Under the pieces are notes generated by a model. It saw only the letters and a program-made list of their open reading frames with translations, was not told the origin of the DNA and did not search any database. From Incurvaria masculella (lineage: Eukaryota > Arthropoda > Insecta > Lepidoptera > Incurvariidae): 64,000 nucleotides of DNA. Within the stretch, counting starts at the first letter, position 1, and each line of letters starts with the position of its first letter. The DNA lies in assembly GCA_946894095.1 (NCBI GenBank), contig OX335641.1, forward strand, positions 16,386,501 to 16,450,500, in the 5' to 3' direction. A program made the translations under genes and the position numbers. Positions 1-8,911 of the stretch are shown one piece after another.

Positions 1-1424
1 TCTGTGCAAATAGCGAATAATAATTTGCTTCTTGAATGTAAGTTGCAACCTAGAGAGCTTTAATTAATACAAAATCTTAGGTTGCTTTAAAAATATAAGT
101 ATTTGGCGAAAAAGAGGTTTATATTAGCCAACTGCTGGGTACCCTGAAACCGAATATCAGTGCTCCAGAACCAGAACTTCGTCGAATTCTTCCTCCCTTC
201 TTCAAACATCTTACGGAATAAATGACTAACCCCTAATGTACTATGTCGGCTATGTCACTGGTTCAATACCGTTTTTTATACAAAATTCACTGGTTATAAT
301 AATACAAATAAATTCCTTATCAGTTTCTGTGATAGTTGCAAGAGAGAGGGTAAAAAATTACATTTACGCAACATCAGAAGTGTTATGACCAAACAAAAAG
401 TAATGGTATGCCCGGCGCAAAGCTATGCGTAGATGGCACCATATAAAACTGTGCCAATACTATCATGTTGAGGTTATGTTTATCCTACGTCTCTGGATGT
501 TTTCGAGTCATTCATTAAGCATGTTTTAAGTATTTTTGAGTAATATTGAGTTGGTTAGGAGCGTTTCCAAACGGTCTTATTGTAAATGTATAATACCTAC
601 CCCTATAATCACAGAAACTGTACAATATTCCTCACGACGACCATTTTCTTTCTACGCCGGGGCGATTCCTGGGCCGACTCATATTTGTGCGCATGTGAAT
701 CTTTGTTAGAAAAATAAATTGGTGGATCCAGGTTGTAAAACCACTATCTCTCGCTTATAAAGGCAGTGCTTTGCCTCCAAGCGAGCCTCCATGGCTACGG
801 CAAAATACAAACACTTTTTTGTGAGATTGTACCTACATACCTATCTATATTTAAAATGGTCGCTTAAATATGTATTAGAATACAAAAAAACAATCAACTA
901 AAATTAGTTTTGAAGTTATTTACTTATTAATACTCCTCTGAGATTATAAAATATTCAAACGTAATTAAGAATAAATAAGAAAGTCCGCCCAAAGGTAATA
1001 CAATCTGTTTTTTTTTTGTTAATTTAAATGGCAACAAAATTGTCCGTGTTTTACATACCTTTCAATGTAAACTCAGTTAAATTGGTCAACAACCTATAAC
1101 CTTGAAATAAAACTGTGGCACAGTTTTATGTGGCGCCATCTGGTGGTAAAGTTTGGCAGCCGTCCTCCCCATTGTATGGAATCGAATCTTAGACAAGGTC
1201 TTGATGTCCATAGAACTCTCAAACCTCACAGAACCTTCAAATGAAGATATTAGCTAAACATCTTGATCCATCTGTTAAATGGCCTAAAATTTTCTTACAA
1301 ATAGCATATAGGTATCTAATTATATTTTGGAACGTATACATAGGTATCGATTTTTAGAGGAAGCCAATTTAATTGAGGCGAAATGATTGAGTATTGAACT
1401 CACAGTATCAGGGTACCCAAGACA
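1..1424. other. Gene-free left edge
   Basis: No coding exon could be supported here. A scrap of the common SINE body (the 'attgtccgtgttttacat' stretch) lies at about 1027-1095. The remainder is AT-rich unique-looking sequence. Upstream exons of the helicase gene are expected to the left of the window, because no Walker A or DEAD-box motif is visible here. Confidence 0.5.
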
Positions 1425-1620
1425 CTGAGCATGGACGGACGGGATTAGAAACCGAGACAAACCAAAACCGTTACAAAAACAAAAGCGCCCGCGAGTGAGT
1501 TCGGTTACGAATTCACTTGCTACTGATTTTGTTGAGTTGCAACGATATATAAGAACACGTAAGAATAACACAGGAATTTGATGCAAAAAACATTCACTGT
1601 TGCGTGTCCCAAATTTGTAT
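1425..1620 (+). repeat. MITE F, left end only
   Basis: This stretch is clearly related to 41345-41550. Shared blocks include 'gagcatggacggacgg' against 'gagcatggaaggacgg', 'gaattcacttgctactgat' against 'gaattcgctaactattgat', and a 'gtcccaaat' block at the end. The 41-kb copy has a matching inverted right end and this copy does not, so it is truncated. It sits just upstream of the helicase exon. Confidence 0.55.
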
Positions 1621-1793
1621 GAAAACTAACTACAGAAGCCTGAGTCCGCTAATAGATAACTCCACTTTCGAGAGTCAGTGTTATAAGATATGTTATGTGA
1701 TTCCGGAGTTATCTCATAACGCTTACGTGAAAGTGAAGTCATACCATCTGAAGTTGAACCAACAAGTTTTTCATGGTCCGTCTATTTCCTCAG

Positions 1794-1922
1794 ACTCGGC
1801 ATGTGATCAACTACGACTTCCCTCTGTATACGGCAGACTACATCCATCGGTGCGGGCGCACGGGCCGACTGGGAGGTGGTGCCGACGCACGTGTCACCAG
1901 TTTCGTGGCATGGCCACGCGAG
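1794..1922 (+). CDS. DDX28-like DEAD-box helicase, penultimate coding exon
   Basis: The exon encodes 43 codons from the second RecA-like domain of a DEAD-box RNA helicase. It carries HVINYDFP and motif VI (YIHRCGRTGR), and ends SFVAWPRE. It is bounded by a pyrimidine-rich acceptor (tttcctcag) and a GTACGC donor, both in phase 0. Joining it to the exon at 2416 gives SFVAWPRE-VALLQRMELAVR, the spacing and residue pattern of the C-terminal end of DDX28, a mitochondrial helicase linked to the mitoribosome large subunit in vertebrates. That assignment follows from family resemblance, not from a search. Motifs I-V must be encoded upstream of the window, so the gene is 5'-partial here. A different DEAD-box paralogue is possible, but the RNA helicase call is secure. 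Confidence 0.78.
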
Positions 1923-2255
1923 GTACGCATCATAATCATTTACTGTTTCTTCTGTAACAGGATTTATGTATATCCTGGATGCTATTGTTGTATTGCGTAA
2001 TGCAGGGAACGTTAGAGCACATGAATAAGGAAGGAGATATGCCATCTAGCGCGTTCACTGAGAGACACGCTGCCTCCAATTTTCCAAAAATGACCAACCC
2101 AAATTAAACGTAATACCAGACGAAAACATAGTCGCAGACATATTGGAGGGTTTGTGTGGGTAGGAACTGACATTCGCGCACGGTAGCAATGTTTGATTGT
2201 GTGGCATAGGAAGCGTGACCGTATTTCCATATGATTAATTGATCAATTTGCTGCG

Positions 2256-2373
2256 ACCCGTCAATGCCAAAATCCGGCGGCTCATAGCGGAGAATCAACT
2301 TGGTGCGCGCCAATATCGGACGGCTGGAGCGGGCGCTCGCCTAGTGGACACTTAGTCTAGCTGACAGACTTAT
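2256..2373 (+). pseudogene. Decayed copy 0 of the helicase terminal exon
   Basis: The sequence reads as a worn version of the distal half of the repeated exon: 'aatgccaaaatccggcggct' at the start, then 'cggctggagcgggcgctcgc' and TAG at 2341-2343. The usual inter-unit spacer follows. A small deletion near 2310 breaks the frame, and the proximal half and acceptor are not recognisable. It has the RRL-type residue pattern that otherwise occurs only in copies 5 and 9. Confidence 0.7.
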
Positions 2374-2415
2374 GTGATCGCCCGACCACATTGTCCACTC
2401 ATTCTATGCGTGCAG

Positions 2416-2562
2416 GTAGCGCTGTTGCAGCGGATGGAGCTGGCGGTGCGCGAGGACCGCGAGCTGCCCTCTGTTAACGCCAACATCCCACGGCTCATCC
2501 AGGAGCGGAGCACCAACCTGGCGCGCCGTGACATCCGGCGGCTGGAGCGGGCGCTCGCCTAG
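2416..2562 (+). CDS. Helicase terminal exon, copy 1
   Basis: The phase-0 acceptor (tgcgtgcag) is followed by VALLQRMELAVRED, then NANIPRL, and ends RRLERALA plus TAG: 48 codons and a stop. It is Arg/Glu-rich, probably helical, and continues the helicase C-terminal tail. It is the first acceptor met by a spliceosome scanning from the 1922 donor. Confidence 0.75.
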   Translation, partial: VALLQRMELAVREDRELPSVNANIPRLIQERSTNLARRDIRRLERALA

Positions 2563-2633
2563 TCGACACTTAGTCTAGCTGGCACACTTATGTGATCGCC
2601 CGACCACATTGTCCACTCATTCTATGCGTGCAG

Positions 2634-2780
2634 GTAGCGCTGTTGCAGCGGATGGAGCTGGCGGTGCGCGAGGACCGCGAGCTGCCCTCTGTTAACGCCA
2701 ACATCCCACGGCTCATCCAGGAGCGGAGCACCAACCTGGCGCGCCGTGACATCCGGCGGCTGGAGCGGGTGCTCGCCTAG
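2634..2780 (+). CDS. Helicase terminal exon, copy 2
   Basis: The acceptor and frame are the same as copy 1. It differs at the C-terminus, reading ERVLA instead of ERALA. It is open throughout and ends TAG. Confidence 0.65.
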   Translation, partial: VALLQRMELAVREDRELPSVNANIPRLIQERSTNLARRDIRRLERVLA

Positions 2781-2851
2781 TCGACACTTAGTCTAGCTGG
2801 CACACTTATGTGATCGCCCGACCACATTGTCCACTCATTCTATGCGTGCAG

Positions 2852-2998
2852 GTAGCGCTGTTGCAGCGGATGGAGCTGGCGGTGCGCGAGGACCGCGAGC
2901 TGCCCTCTGTTACCGCCAACATCCCACGGCTCATCCAGGAGCGGAGCACCAACCTGGCGCGCCGTGACATCCGGCGGCTGGAGCGGGCGCTCGCCTAG
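2852..2998 (+). CDS. Helicase terminal exon, copy 3
   Basis: The acceptor is intact and the exon open. It has TANIPRL (Asn to Thr) and the ERALA ending. Confidence 0.65.
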   Translation, partial: VALLQRMELAVREDRELPSVTANIPRLIQERSTNLARRDIRRLERALA

Positions 2999-3069
2999 TC
3001 GACACTTAGTCTAGCTGGCACACTTATGTAATCGCCCGACCACATAGTCCACTCATTCTATGCGTGCAG

Positions 3070-3216
3070 GTAGCGCTGTTGCAGCGGATGGAGCTAGCGG
3101 TGCGCGAGGACCGCGAGCTGCCCTCTGTTAACGCCAACATCCCACGGCTCATCCAGGAGCGGAGCACCAACCTGGCGCGCCGTGACATCCGGCGGCTGGA
3201 GCGGGCGCTCGCCTAG
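3070..3216 (+). CDS. Helicase terminal exon, copy 4
   Basis: The acceptor is intact and the exon open with NANIPRL and ERALA. Its upstream spacer has ATGTAA where others have ATGTGA, a difference shared with copy 8. Confidence 0.65.
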   Translation, partial: VALLQRMELAVREDRELPSVNANIPRLIQERSTNLARRDIRRLERALA

Positions 3217-3287
3217 TCGACACTTAGTCTAGCTGGCACACTTATGTGATCGCCCGACCACATAGTCCACTCATTCTATGCGTGCAG

Positions 3288-3434
3288 GTAGCGCTGGTGC
3301 AGCGGATGGAGCTGGCGGTGCGCGAGGACCGCGAGCTGCCCTCCGTTAACGCCAACATCCGGCGGCTCATCCAGGAGCGGAGCACCAACCTGGCCCGCCG
3401 TGACATCCGGCGGCTGGAGCGGGCGCTGGCCTAG
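3288..3434 (+). CDS. Helicase terminal exon, copy 5
   Basis: This is a variant copy with VALVQRM and NANIRRL. By eye it is identical to copy 9, which fits duplication of units 2-5 into 6-9. Confidence 0.65.
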   Translation, partial: VALVQRMELAVREDRELPSVNANIRRLIQERSTNLARRDIRRLERALA

Positions 3435-3505
3435 TCGACACTTAGTCTAGCTGGCACACTTATGTGATCGCCCGACCACATTGTCCACTCATTCTATGCG
3501 TGCAG

Positions 3506-3652
3506 GTAGCGCTGTTGCAGCGGATGGAGCTGGCGGTGCGCGAGGACCGCGAGCTGCCCTCTGTTACCGCCAACATCCCACGGCTCATCCAGGAGCGGAG
3601 CACCAACCTGGCGCGCCGTGACATCCGGCGGCTGGAGCGGGTGCTCGCCTAG
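3506..3652 (+). CDS. Helicase terminal exon, copy 6
   Basis: This is the partner of copy 2 in the second 872-bp block. It shares ERVLA but has TANIPRL where copy 2 has NANIPRL. It is open and ends TAG. Confidence 0.65.
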   Translation, partial: VALLQRMELAVREDRELPSVTANIPRLIQERSTNLARRDIRRLERVLA

Positions 3653-3723
3653 TCGACACTTAGTCTAGCTGGCACACTTATGTGATCGCCCGACCACATT
3701 GTCCACTCATTCTATGCGTGCAG

Positions 3724-3870
3724 GTAGCGCTGTTGCAGCGGATGGAGCTGGCGGTGCGCGAGGACCGCGAGCTGCCCTCTGTTACCGCCAACATCCCACG
3801 GCTCATCCAGGAGCGGAGCACCAACCTGGCGCGCCGTGACATCCGGCGGCTGGAGCGGGCGCTCGCCTAG
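3724..3870 (+). CDS. Helicase terminal exon, copy 7
   Basis: This is the partner of copy 3, with TANIPRL and ERALA. It is open, with an intact acceptor. Confidence 0.65.
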   Translation, partial: VALLQRMELAVREDRELPSVTANIPRLIQERSTNLARRDIRRLERALA

Positions 3871-3941
3871 TCGACACTTAGTCTAGCTGGCACACTTATG
3901 TAATCGCCCGACCACATAGTCCACTCATTCTATGCGTGCAG

Positions 3942-4088
3942 GTAGCGCTGTTGCAGCGGATGGAGCTAGCGGTGCGCGAGGACCGCGAGCTGCCCTCTGT
4001 TAACGCCAACATCCCACGGCTCATCCAGGAGCGGAGCACCAACCTGGCGCGCCGTGACATCCGGCGGCTGGAGCGGGCGCTCGCCTAG
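3942..4088 (+). CDS. Helicase terminal exon, copy 8
   Basis: This is the partner of copy 4, including the ATGTAA spacer variant and a ctagcg variant inside the exon. It is open and ends TAG. Confidence 0.65.
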   Translation, partial: VALLQRMELAVREDRELPSVNANIPRLIQERSTNLARRDIRRLERALA

Positions 4089-4159
4089 TCGACACTTAGT
4101 CTAGCTGGCACACTTATGTGATCGCCCGACCACATAGTCCACTCATTCTATGCGTGCAG

Positions 4160-4306
4160 GTAGCGCTGGTGCAGCGGATGGAGCTGGCGGTGCGCGAGGA
4201 CCGCGAGCTGCCCTCCGTTAACGCCAACATCCGGCGGCTCATCCAGGAGCGGAGCACCAACCTGGCCCGCCGTGACATCCGGCGGCTGGAGCGGGCGCTG
4301 GCCTAG
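4160..4306 (+). CDS. Helicase terminal exon, copy 9 (next to poly(A) signal)
   Basis: This is the last unit. It carries VALVQRM, NANIRRL and ERALA, then TAG at 4304-4306. After it the spacer diverges from the array and an AATAAA follows. Because it alone joins a unique 3' UTR and has the RRL form also seen in decayed copy 0, it is the best candidate for the ancestral terminal exon (inference). Confidence 0.75.
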   Translation, partial: VALVQRMELAVREDRELPSVNANIRRLIQERSTNLARRDIRRLERALA

Positions 4307-4339
4307 TCGACACTTAGTCTAGCTAACTCACTTAAAACT

Positions 4340-4345
4340 AATAAA
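4340..4345 (+). terminator. Poly(A) signal for the helicase gene
   Basis: AATAAA lies 34 bp after the copy 9 stop. No AATAAA occurs in the spacers between units. Transcripts using any earlier acceptor would therefore be expected to carry the remaining units as 3' UTR. Confidence 0.65.
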
Positions 4346-4484
4346 GCAATGTCCCTTATTTATTTGTTTGGTATCAGACAGCTTTGACAGGTTATTTAGG
4401 TCCTGTTGCCAACTCGAGTTGGGTCAACAGTGGAAGATTTTTTTACTTTAATGCATAAATATTTAGGCTTTATCCTCAGTGGGG

Positions 4485-4775
4485 CTCTTTTTAGGGTTCC
4501 CTACCCAAAGGGTGTCAACAGAACCCTATTACTAAGCCACCGCTGTCCGTCCGTCCGTCCGTCCGTCCGTCTGTCACAGGACTGTATCTCATTAACCGTA
4601 ATAGGTAGGCAGCTGAAAACGTCACCCAGTGTGTATTATTTTGCCGCTATAACAACAAATAGGTAACATTAAAAAATAAGAAACATTAAAGAGGGGCCCC
4701 ATACAAAAAACCTATTTTTTACGATTCATGGAACCCTTCGTGTGCGAGTCCAACTCGCACTTGACCTGTTTTTAC
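4485..4775 (+). repeat. Dispersed lepidopteran-type repeat with CCGT microsatellite
   Basis: It runs from 'agggttccctacccaaaggg' through a (CCGT)n tract near 4547-4570 to 'gcgagtccaactcgcact' and a T-rich end. The same termini appear in reverse orientation at 29424-29640. I recognise it as a high-copy repeat type in moth genomes but cannot assign a named family. Confidence 0.6.
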
Positions 4776-5160
4776 TTATGTTCGTCTATGGATAACCCAG
4801 CGAGGGTACCTACAAACTGTAAGGAGCACGGGGCCGAGCCATTCTATATTAATCTAATATGGAAATAATGCGTGGAGGCCATGCTCGATAGTAATGAAAC
4901 TTTTTGATCATCATGTGTAGACAGAGATACATTATTAATGTTTTTATAATCCGTCTACTTAACTGTCTGCTGTCCATTTATTGTTTACCTCACACCTTAG
5001 GTCATTTAACGTGATGACCAGAAACCTTAAAACCTTGGGAAGATTCAAACTTGTATGTGTAGAAGCAAACTGCACCAAAATCCATATCTTCTCTTATTAG
5101 TACAGTATATTTAGCACCAGCTTGATACATAAATATGACACTGTAATCTCTCTGAAATGT
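4776..5160. other. Intergenic, nothing recognised
   Basis: This is AT-rich sequence without open frames or repeats that I could match elsewhere in the window. Confidence 0.5.
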
Positions 5161-5409
5161 GTAAAACTGTAGCTCCCCTTTCCCTACTAGGTGGTAGTTT
5201 AAACCCCGCCTGGGTTGGTACCACCGTATTGTGAATGACCGCTATGGTCGAAGCGGCAATGAAGAATTGTCCATGTTTTCATTTTAGTTCAGTCAGGGAA
5301 GGTCCTGGCATGGAACCTAATTCCTTGGGGAAGTTGGTGTATGGGGCTAATATCACAACAGTAGTTGTGTGGTATTAGCTATCCATGTCAGGTTCCATGA
5401 AAGAAAAAA
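5161..5409 (+). mobile_element. SINE body (5'-truncated)
   Basis: It begins in 'aaaactgtag', runs through the 'ctaggtggtag' and 'gaagcggcaatga' blocks and 'aaggtcctggcatgg', and ends 'ccatgtcaggttcc' with an A-rich tail. It lacks any tRNA or 5S head. Confidence 0.8.
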
Positions 5410-5896
5410 ATATTACAGCAATAATTAACTGTAGGCATTACTCAAATTGTCCAAACATTCCGCCTGTCGCGTCAGTAGATACGGTCGCATTCAAAAGTCC
5501 AGTAGCACTTCGCTTACGCTTCGCTTCGTTATGAAGCGCTCGCACCGCACGGAGGTAAAGTGGGAGGAGTGGAATGCATCGTCCGCGGGTTGCGGTAGAT
5601 CGTCCCGGTTGAAGACCGGTCAAAATCAAAATCAAAATCAAATAATTTATTGCATATTTGCAGAGGTGTTACAGAACCCAAATGAGGTAAATAAAAGCGA
5701 GTGCCATCTACAAATTGCCTGGGTAGGCGTACAATAGCACGTGGCTCTCAATAAGAGAGCAGTGCAATCACTATATTAGCTTAATCTAACCATGTATGTA
5801 AATTTGAATAAATTAACCTCTTTTAACGTTTCCTTATCTAATTGAGCCATTTATATATATATATATAAAAAAAAACCATTAAACACTTCTATTATT

Positions 5897-8800
5897 TCAA
5901 ACTATTATCGTCATAAATTCATTAATTTTGTAGAAACATTTTTCTACTAACCATACATACAATTTTTTCTTAAATTCATTTAGATCTAAATTTTTTATTT
6001 CATTTGGTATATTATTATATATTTTTGTCGACATATAGTATACATTTTTTATGTAGAATTTTGTATGTGGTTTAGTAGTGGATAGGTTATTTTTCCTTCT
6101 AGTATTATATCTATGCGTGTCACCTGCTGCTGTGAAATGTTCTGGATTCTTTTTTACAAATATACAAATTTCATAAATGTACATACATGGAGCTGTTAGT
6201 AGATAAAGTTTTTTAAATAGTGGCTTACAACTGTCTAAAGGTTGAGCTTGGCAAATTGCCCTAATACATTTTTTCTGAATTTTTAAAATGTCGTCTATAG
6301 TTGTACCATTACCCCAAAATATGATTCCGTACCGTATGTTGGAAGAGACATATCCATGATAAGCCGTCAGAGCTGATTGCTCGCTTGAGATTTGGGCTAT
6401 ACGCCTCAATGCGAAGATAAAACGACTTAGTTTTCTGCTTAACATATCAATGTGTTCCTTCCAGTTACAGTGGCAATCCAACATTACACCCAGAAATCGA
6501 ATTGTTTTAACTTCTTCTATTTTCTCATCTAGATATTTTATATTTAGCGGTATGTGCTTTGTTTGTGGGCTACAAAATTGCATAATTTTGGTTTTTTCGA
6601 TATTTAAGATTAGCTTGTTATTTTTAAGCCATTCTATAATTTTTTCTATCGTTACATTTATTTCGTCTTGAAAAGCTTGAATGTTGTTTTTGTCGCCCTT
6701 TATTATTACTGTGCTGTCATCGGCGAATAATACCATACGGTGATTTATAGAAAGTGAAAGGTCATTTATATATAATAAAAAAAGTAACGGACCCAAAATG
6801 CTACCCTGTGGAACTCCAAAACTAACGGATTTGAACTCCGATTGATATTTTGTTATGATTTTAGTTTTATTACATATTCTAGAAATCTCTGTGCATTGTT
6901 TCCTATTACATAAATATGACTCTAGCCATTGGTGAACAATACCACGAAATCCATATTTTTTTAGTTTTTTAAGGAGTGTATCATGACAGACAAAGTCGAA
7001 TGCCTTTGTCATGTCCATAAAAATGGCTGTTACTGGGGTCTTATTATGCATACAGTCCATGATGTCCTTCATGAGATTGTATACTGCTAAGCCAGTTGAT
7101 TTATTTTTACGAAAACCATTCTGCTCATTGCATAAGATGTCATTTCGTTCTAAATAATTATTCATTCGGTTAAACATTGCCTTTTCAAAGATTTTTGAGA
7201 ATACGGGTATAAGCGCTACTGGTCTGTAATTTTTTGTTAAACATTTATCATCTTTTTTATGCAGTGGTTTGACAACGGACCATTTTAATTTATCAGGAAA
7301 TTCCCCTTTTATGAATGACATATTGACAATGTGAGATAAAGGGCAGCTTAAGATATGTGCACATTTTTTAATGATTTTCGTAGAGATATCATCGTATCCT
7401 ACAGCATTTGTATTTCTCAAATGACTTATGATTTTTTTTATTTCCATAGGCGAGGTAGATGTGAGAAACATAGAATTAATTGTATTTTTAATATGATTTG
7501 TGGCATTGCCTATTATATGGGGCCTGCTTTTATCTTTTATTAGATTAATATAATAATTATTGAAAATATTTGCGATATTTACCGGATTTGTAAATATGTG
7601 ATTATTCTCATTTATTTGCATAATTTGATTTTCTTTAATGTTATTTTCAGTGTTATCTTTTATAATAGCCCATGTGGTTTTTGTTGTGTTTTCCGTGTTA
7701 GTTAATCGATTTTTATTTGAGTTCTTTTGTGATGTTTTTATACATTTTTTCAGGATTCTACTATATTTTTTGTATGTCATGTTAGTTTGTTGACTTCGTG
7801 TTTTTCTTTTTTTTAAGTAAAGTAACCTTTTCATCTTAGTACTTAATATAATCCCTTTTGTGAGCCATCTATTTTTTTTAGCTCTATGTATTTTAATTTT
7901 ATAATATGGGAAGCAAAGATTATAAAAAAGAGTAACCAGATCAATAAAGTTGTTATATGCAGAATTTAAATTATTTTCATTATAGACGGTCATAAATGAT
8001 AATGCACCTAAGCTCTGTACAAATTTATTAATGTTTTCCTCTGAAAAATCTCTTTTACGGATATACCAAAATTCCTGGCAGTTAATTTTTTTTATATGGA
8101 AATTGAAAGTTTGTGCGGTATGATCGGAGAGACCCAGGTCGTGTGTTTGGGCGGATCCCTTGTATATGTTTGTTGCTATGTTGTCGATGCATGTTTGAGT
8201 ATTTTGCGTTATTCTAGTTGGAATGTTTATTTTTAATTTTAAATTGTACTGAAGTAAAGTGTTTACAAAGTATTTAGCAGAATTTTTTTTAATTGTGTCA
8301 ATATTAAAATCTCCACAAAGTATGATTTTTCTTTTTTTATTGCTACATAATTTGCTTAATAGGTATTCTAGTTTTAATATAAAAATATCAAGATCTGCTC
8401 CAGGTATTCTATATAAGCATATGATATATACATTGTAGTTTGGTATTTCTACTGCACAGCATTCAAAAGCGTGCATCGTTGACATATTTTTCACCCATGT
8501 GTGTTCCAGATATCCAATGTTTTCCCTTATTAGAATGCATGTACCGCCTCGTTTACTGTTTACTCTTGAATAGTATGTTGCCAAGTTATATCCATTTATT
8601 TTTAGATTTTTTTCATCTCCCTGTCGCATAAAGTGTTCGCAAATGCACAGGCAATCAAACGTTATTGATTTTTTTGAAAATTCATGTAATGTTATTTCTA
8701 AAATTTCCATTTTATTTAATAAGCCTGCAATGTTTTGGTGAAAAATAGCAAAACTATTTGTTTGTATATTTTGTTTTTTTTTATTTACTATCGCTTCTCT

Positions 8801-8911
8801 TGGTTTATTTGTACATAATATAGATTTATTCTTAATTTTAAAAATGCTTTTATTTTTTCGTTCCTTACTAGCTTTAGTCTCGAAAAAAATCCACTTCTGT
8901 TTGTGTTTCAA
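5897..8911 (-). CDS. LINE ORF2: endonuclease-reverse transcriptase
   Basis: This 1004-residue polyprotein has an N-terminal APE-type endonuclease with FHQN (57-60), a likely catalytic Glu in CICEHF (about 92), GDFNID (200-205) and LSDH (261-264). The reverse transcriptase follows, with NYRPVALIPV (561-570), motif A FMDMTKAFDF (631-640), motif B GVPQGSILGP (699-708) and catalytic FADD (729-732). A Cys/aromatic-rich C-terminal region includes QKKCIRAI. All key residues are present and there is no RNase H domain. Length is normal for an ORF2 of this group. It overlaps ORF1 by 38 nt in another frame, so reinitiation or coupled translation is likely. It would nick target DNA and copy the element RNA by target-primed reverse transcription. 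Confidence 0.93.
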   Translation of the reverse strand: MKHKQKWIFFETKASKERKNKSIFKIKNKSILCTNKPREAIVNKKKQNIQTNSFAIFHQNIAGLLNKMEILEITLHEFSKKSITFDCLCICEHFMRQGDEKNLKINGYNLATYYSRVNSKRGGTCILIRENIGYLEHTWVKNMSTMHAFECCAVEIPNYNVYIICLYRIPGADLDIFILKLEYLLSKLCSNKKRKIILCGDFNIDTIKKNSAKYFVNTLLQYNLKLKINIPTRITQNTQTCIDNIATNIYKGSAQTHDLGLSDHTAQTFNFHIKKINCQEFWYIRKRDFSEENINKFVQSLGALSFMTVYNENNLNSAYNNFIDLVTLFYNLCFPYYKIKIHRAKKNRWLTKGIILSTKMKRLLYLKKRKTRSQQTNMTYKKYSRILKKCIKTSQKNSNKNRLTNTENTTKTTWAIIKDNTENNIKENQIMQINENNHIFTNPVNIANIFNNYYINLIKDKSRPHIIGNATNHIKNTINSMFLTSTSPMEIKKIISHLRNTNAVGYDDISTKIIKKCAHILSCPLSHIVNMSFIKGEFPDKLKWSVVKPLHKKDDKCLTKNYRPVALIPVFSKIFEKAMFNRMNNYLERNDILCNEQNGFRKNKSTGLAVYNLMKDIMDCMHNKTPVTAIFMDMTKAFDFVCHDTLLKKLKKYGFRGIVHQWLESYLCNRKQCTEISRICNKTKIITKYQSEFKSVSFGVPQGSILGPLLFLLYINDLSLSINHRMVLFADDSTVIIKGDKNNIQAFQDEINVTIEKIIEWLKNNKLILNIEKTKIMQFCSPQTKHIPLNIKYLDEKIEEVKTIRFLGVMLDCHCNWKEHIDMLSRKLSRFIFALRRIAQISSEQSALTAYHGYVSSNIRYGIIFWGNGTTIDDILKIQKKCIRAICQAQPLDSCKPLFKKLYLLTAPCMYIYEICIFVKKNPEHFTAAGDTHRYNTRRKNNLSTTKPHTKFYIKNVYYMSTKIYNNIPNEIKNLDLNEFKKKLYVWLVEKCFYKINEFMTIIV

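Larger units (their letters stand above)
2374..4335 (+). repeat. Nine-unit 218-bp tandem array of terminal exons
   Basis: Units start at 2374, 2592, 2810, 3028, 3246, 3464, 3682, 3900 and 4118. Each holds about 42 bp of intron end (ctctatgcgtgcag-like acceptor), a 147-bp exon ending in TAG, and a short trailing spacer. All nine exons are open. Units 2-5 (2592-3463) and 6-9 (3464-4335) form two nearly identical 872-bp blocks, so the array grew at least once by duplicating four units together. The period is 218 bp, which is not a multiple of three, and every exon has its own stop. Exons therefore cannot be chained into one long protein. Confidence 0.95.

Noticed and set aside
1604..1957. 117-codon plus-strand ORF spanning the helicase exon
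   Set aside because: It is in a different frame from the conserved HVINYDFP / GRTGR sequence and ignores the splice sites.
2374..4335. CRISPR-like or protein-repeat array
   Set aside because: Units are 218 bp with coding exons and stops; there are no short repeats with unique spacers, and the repeats cannot be read as one protein.
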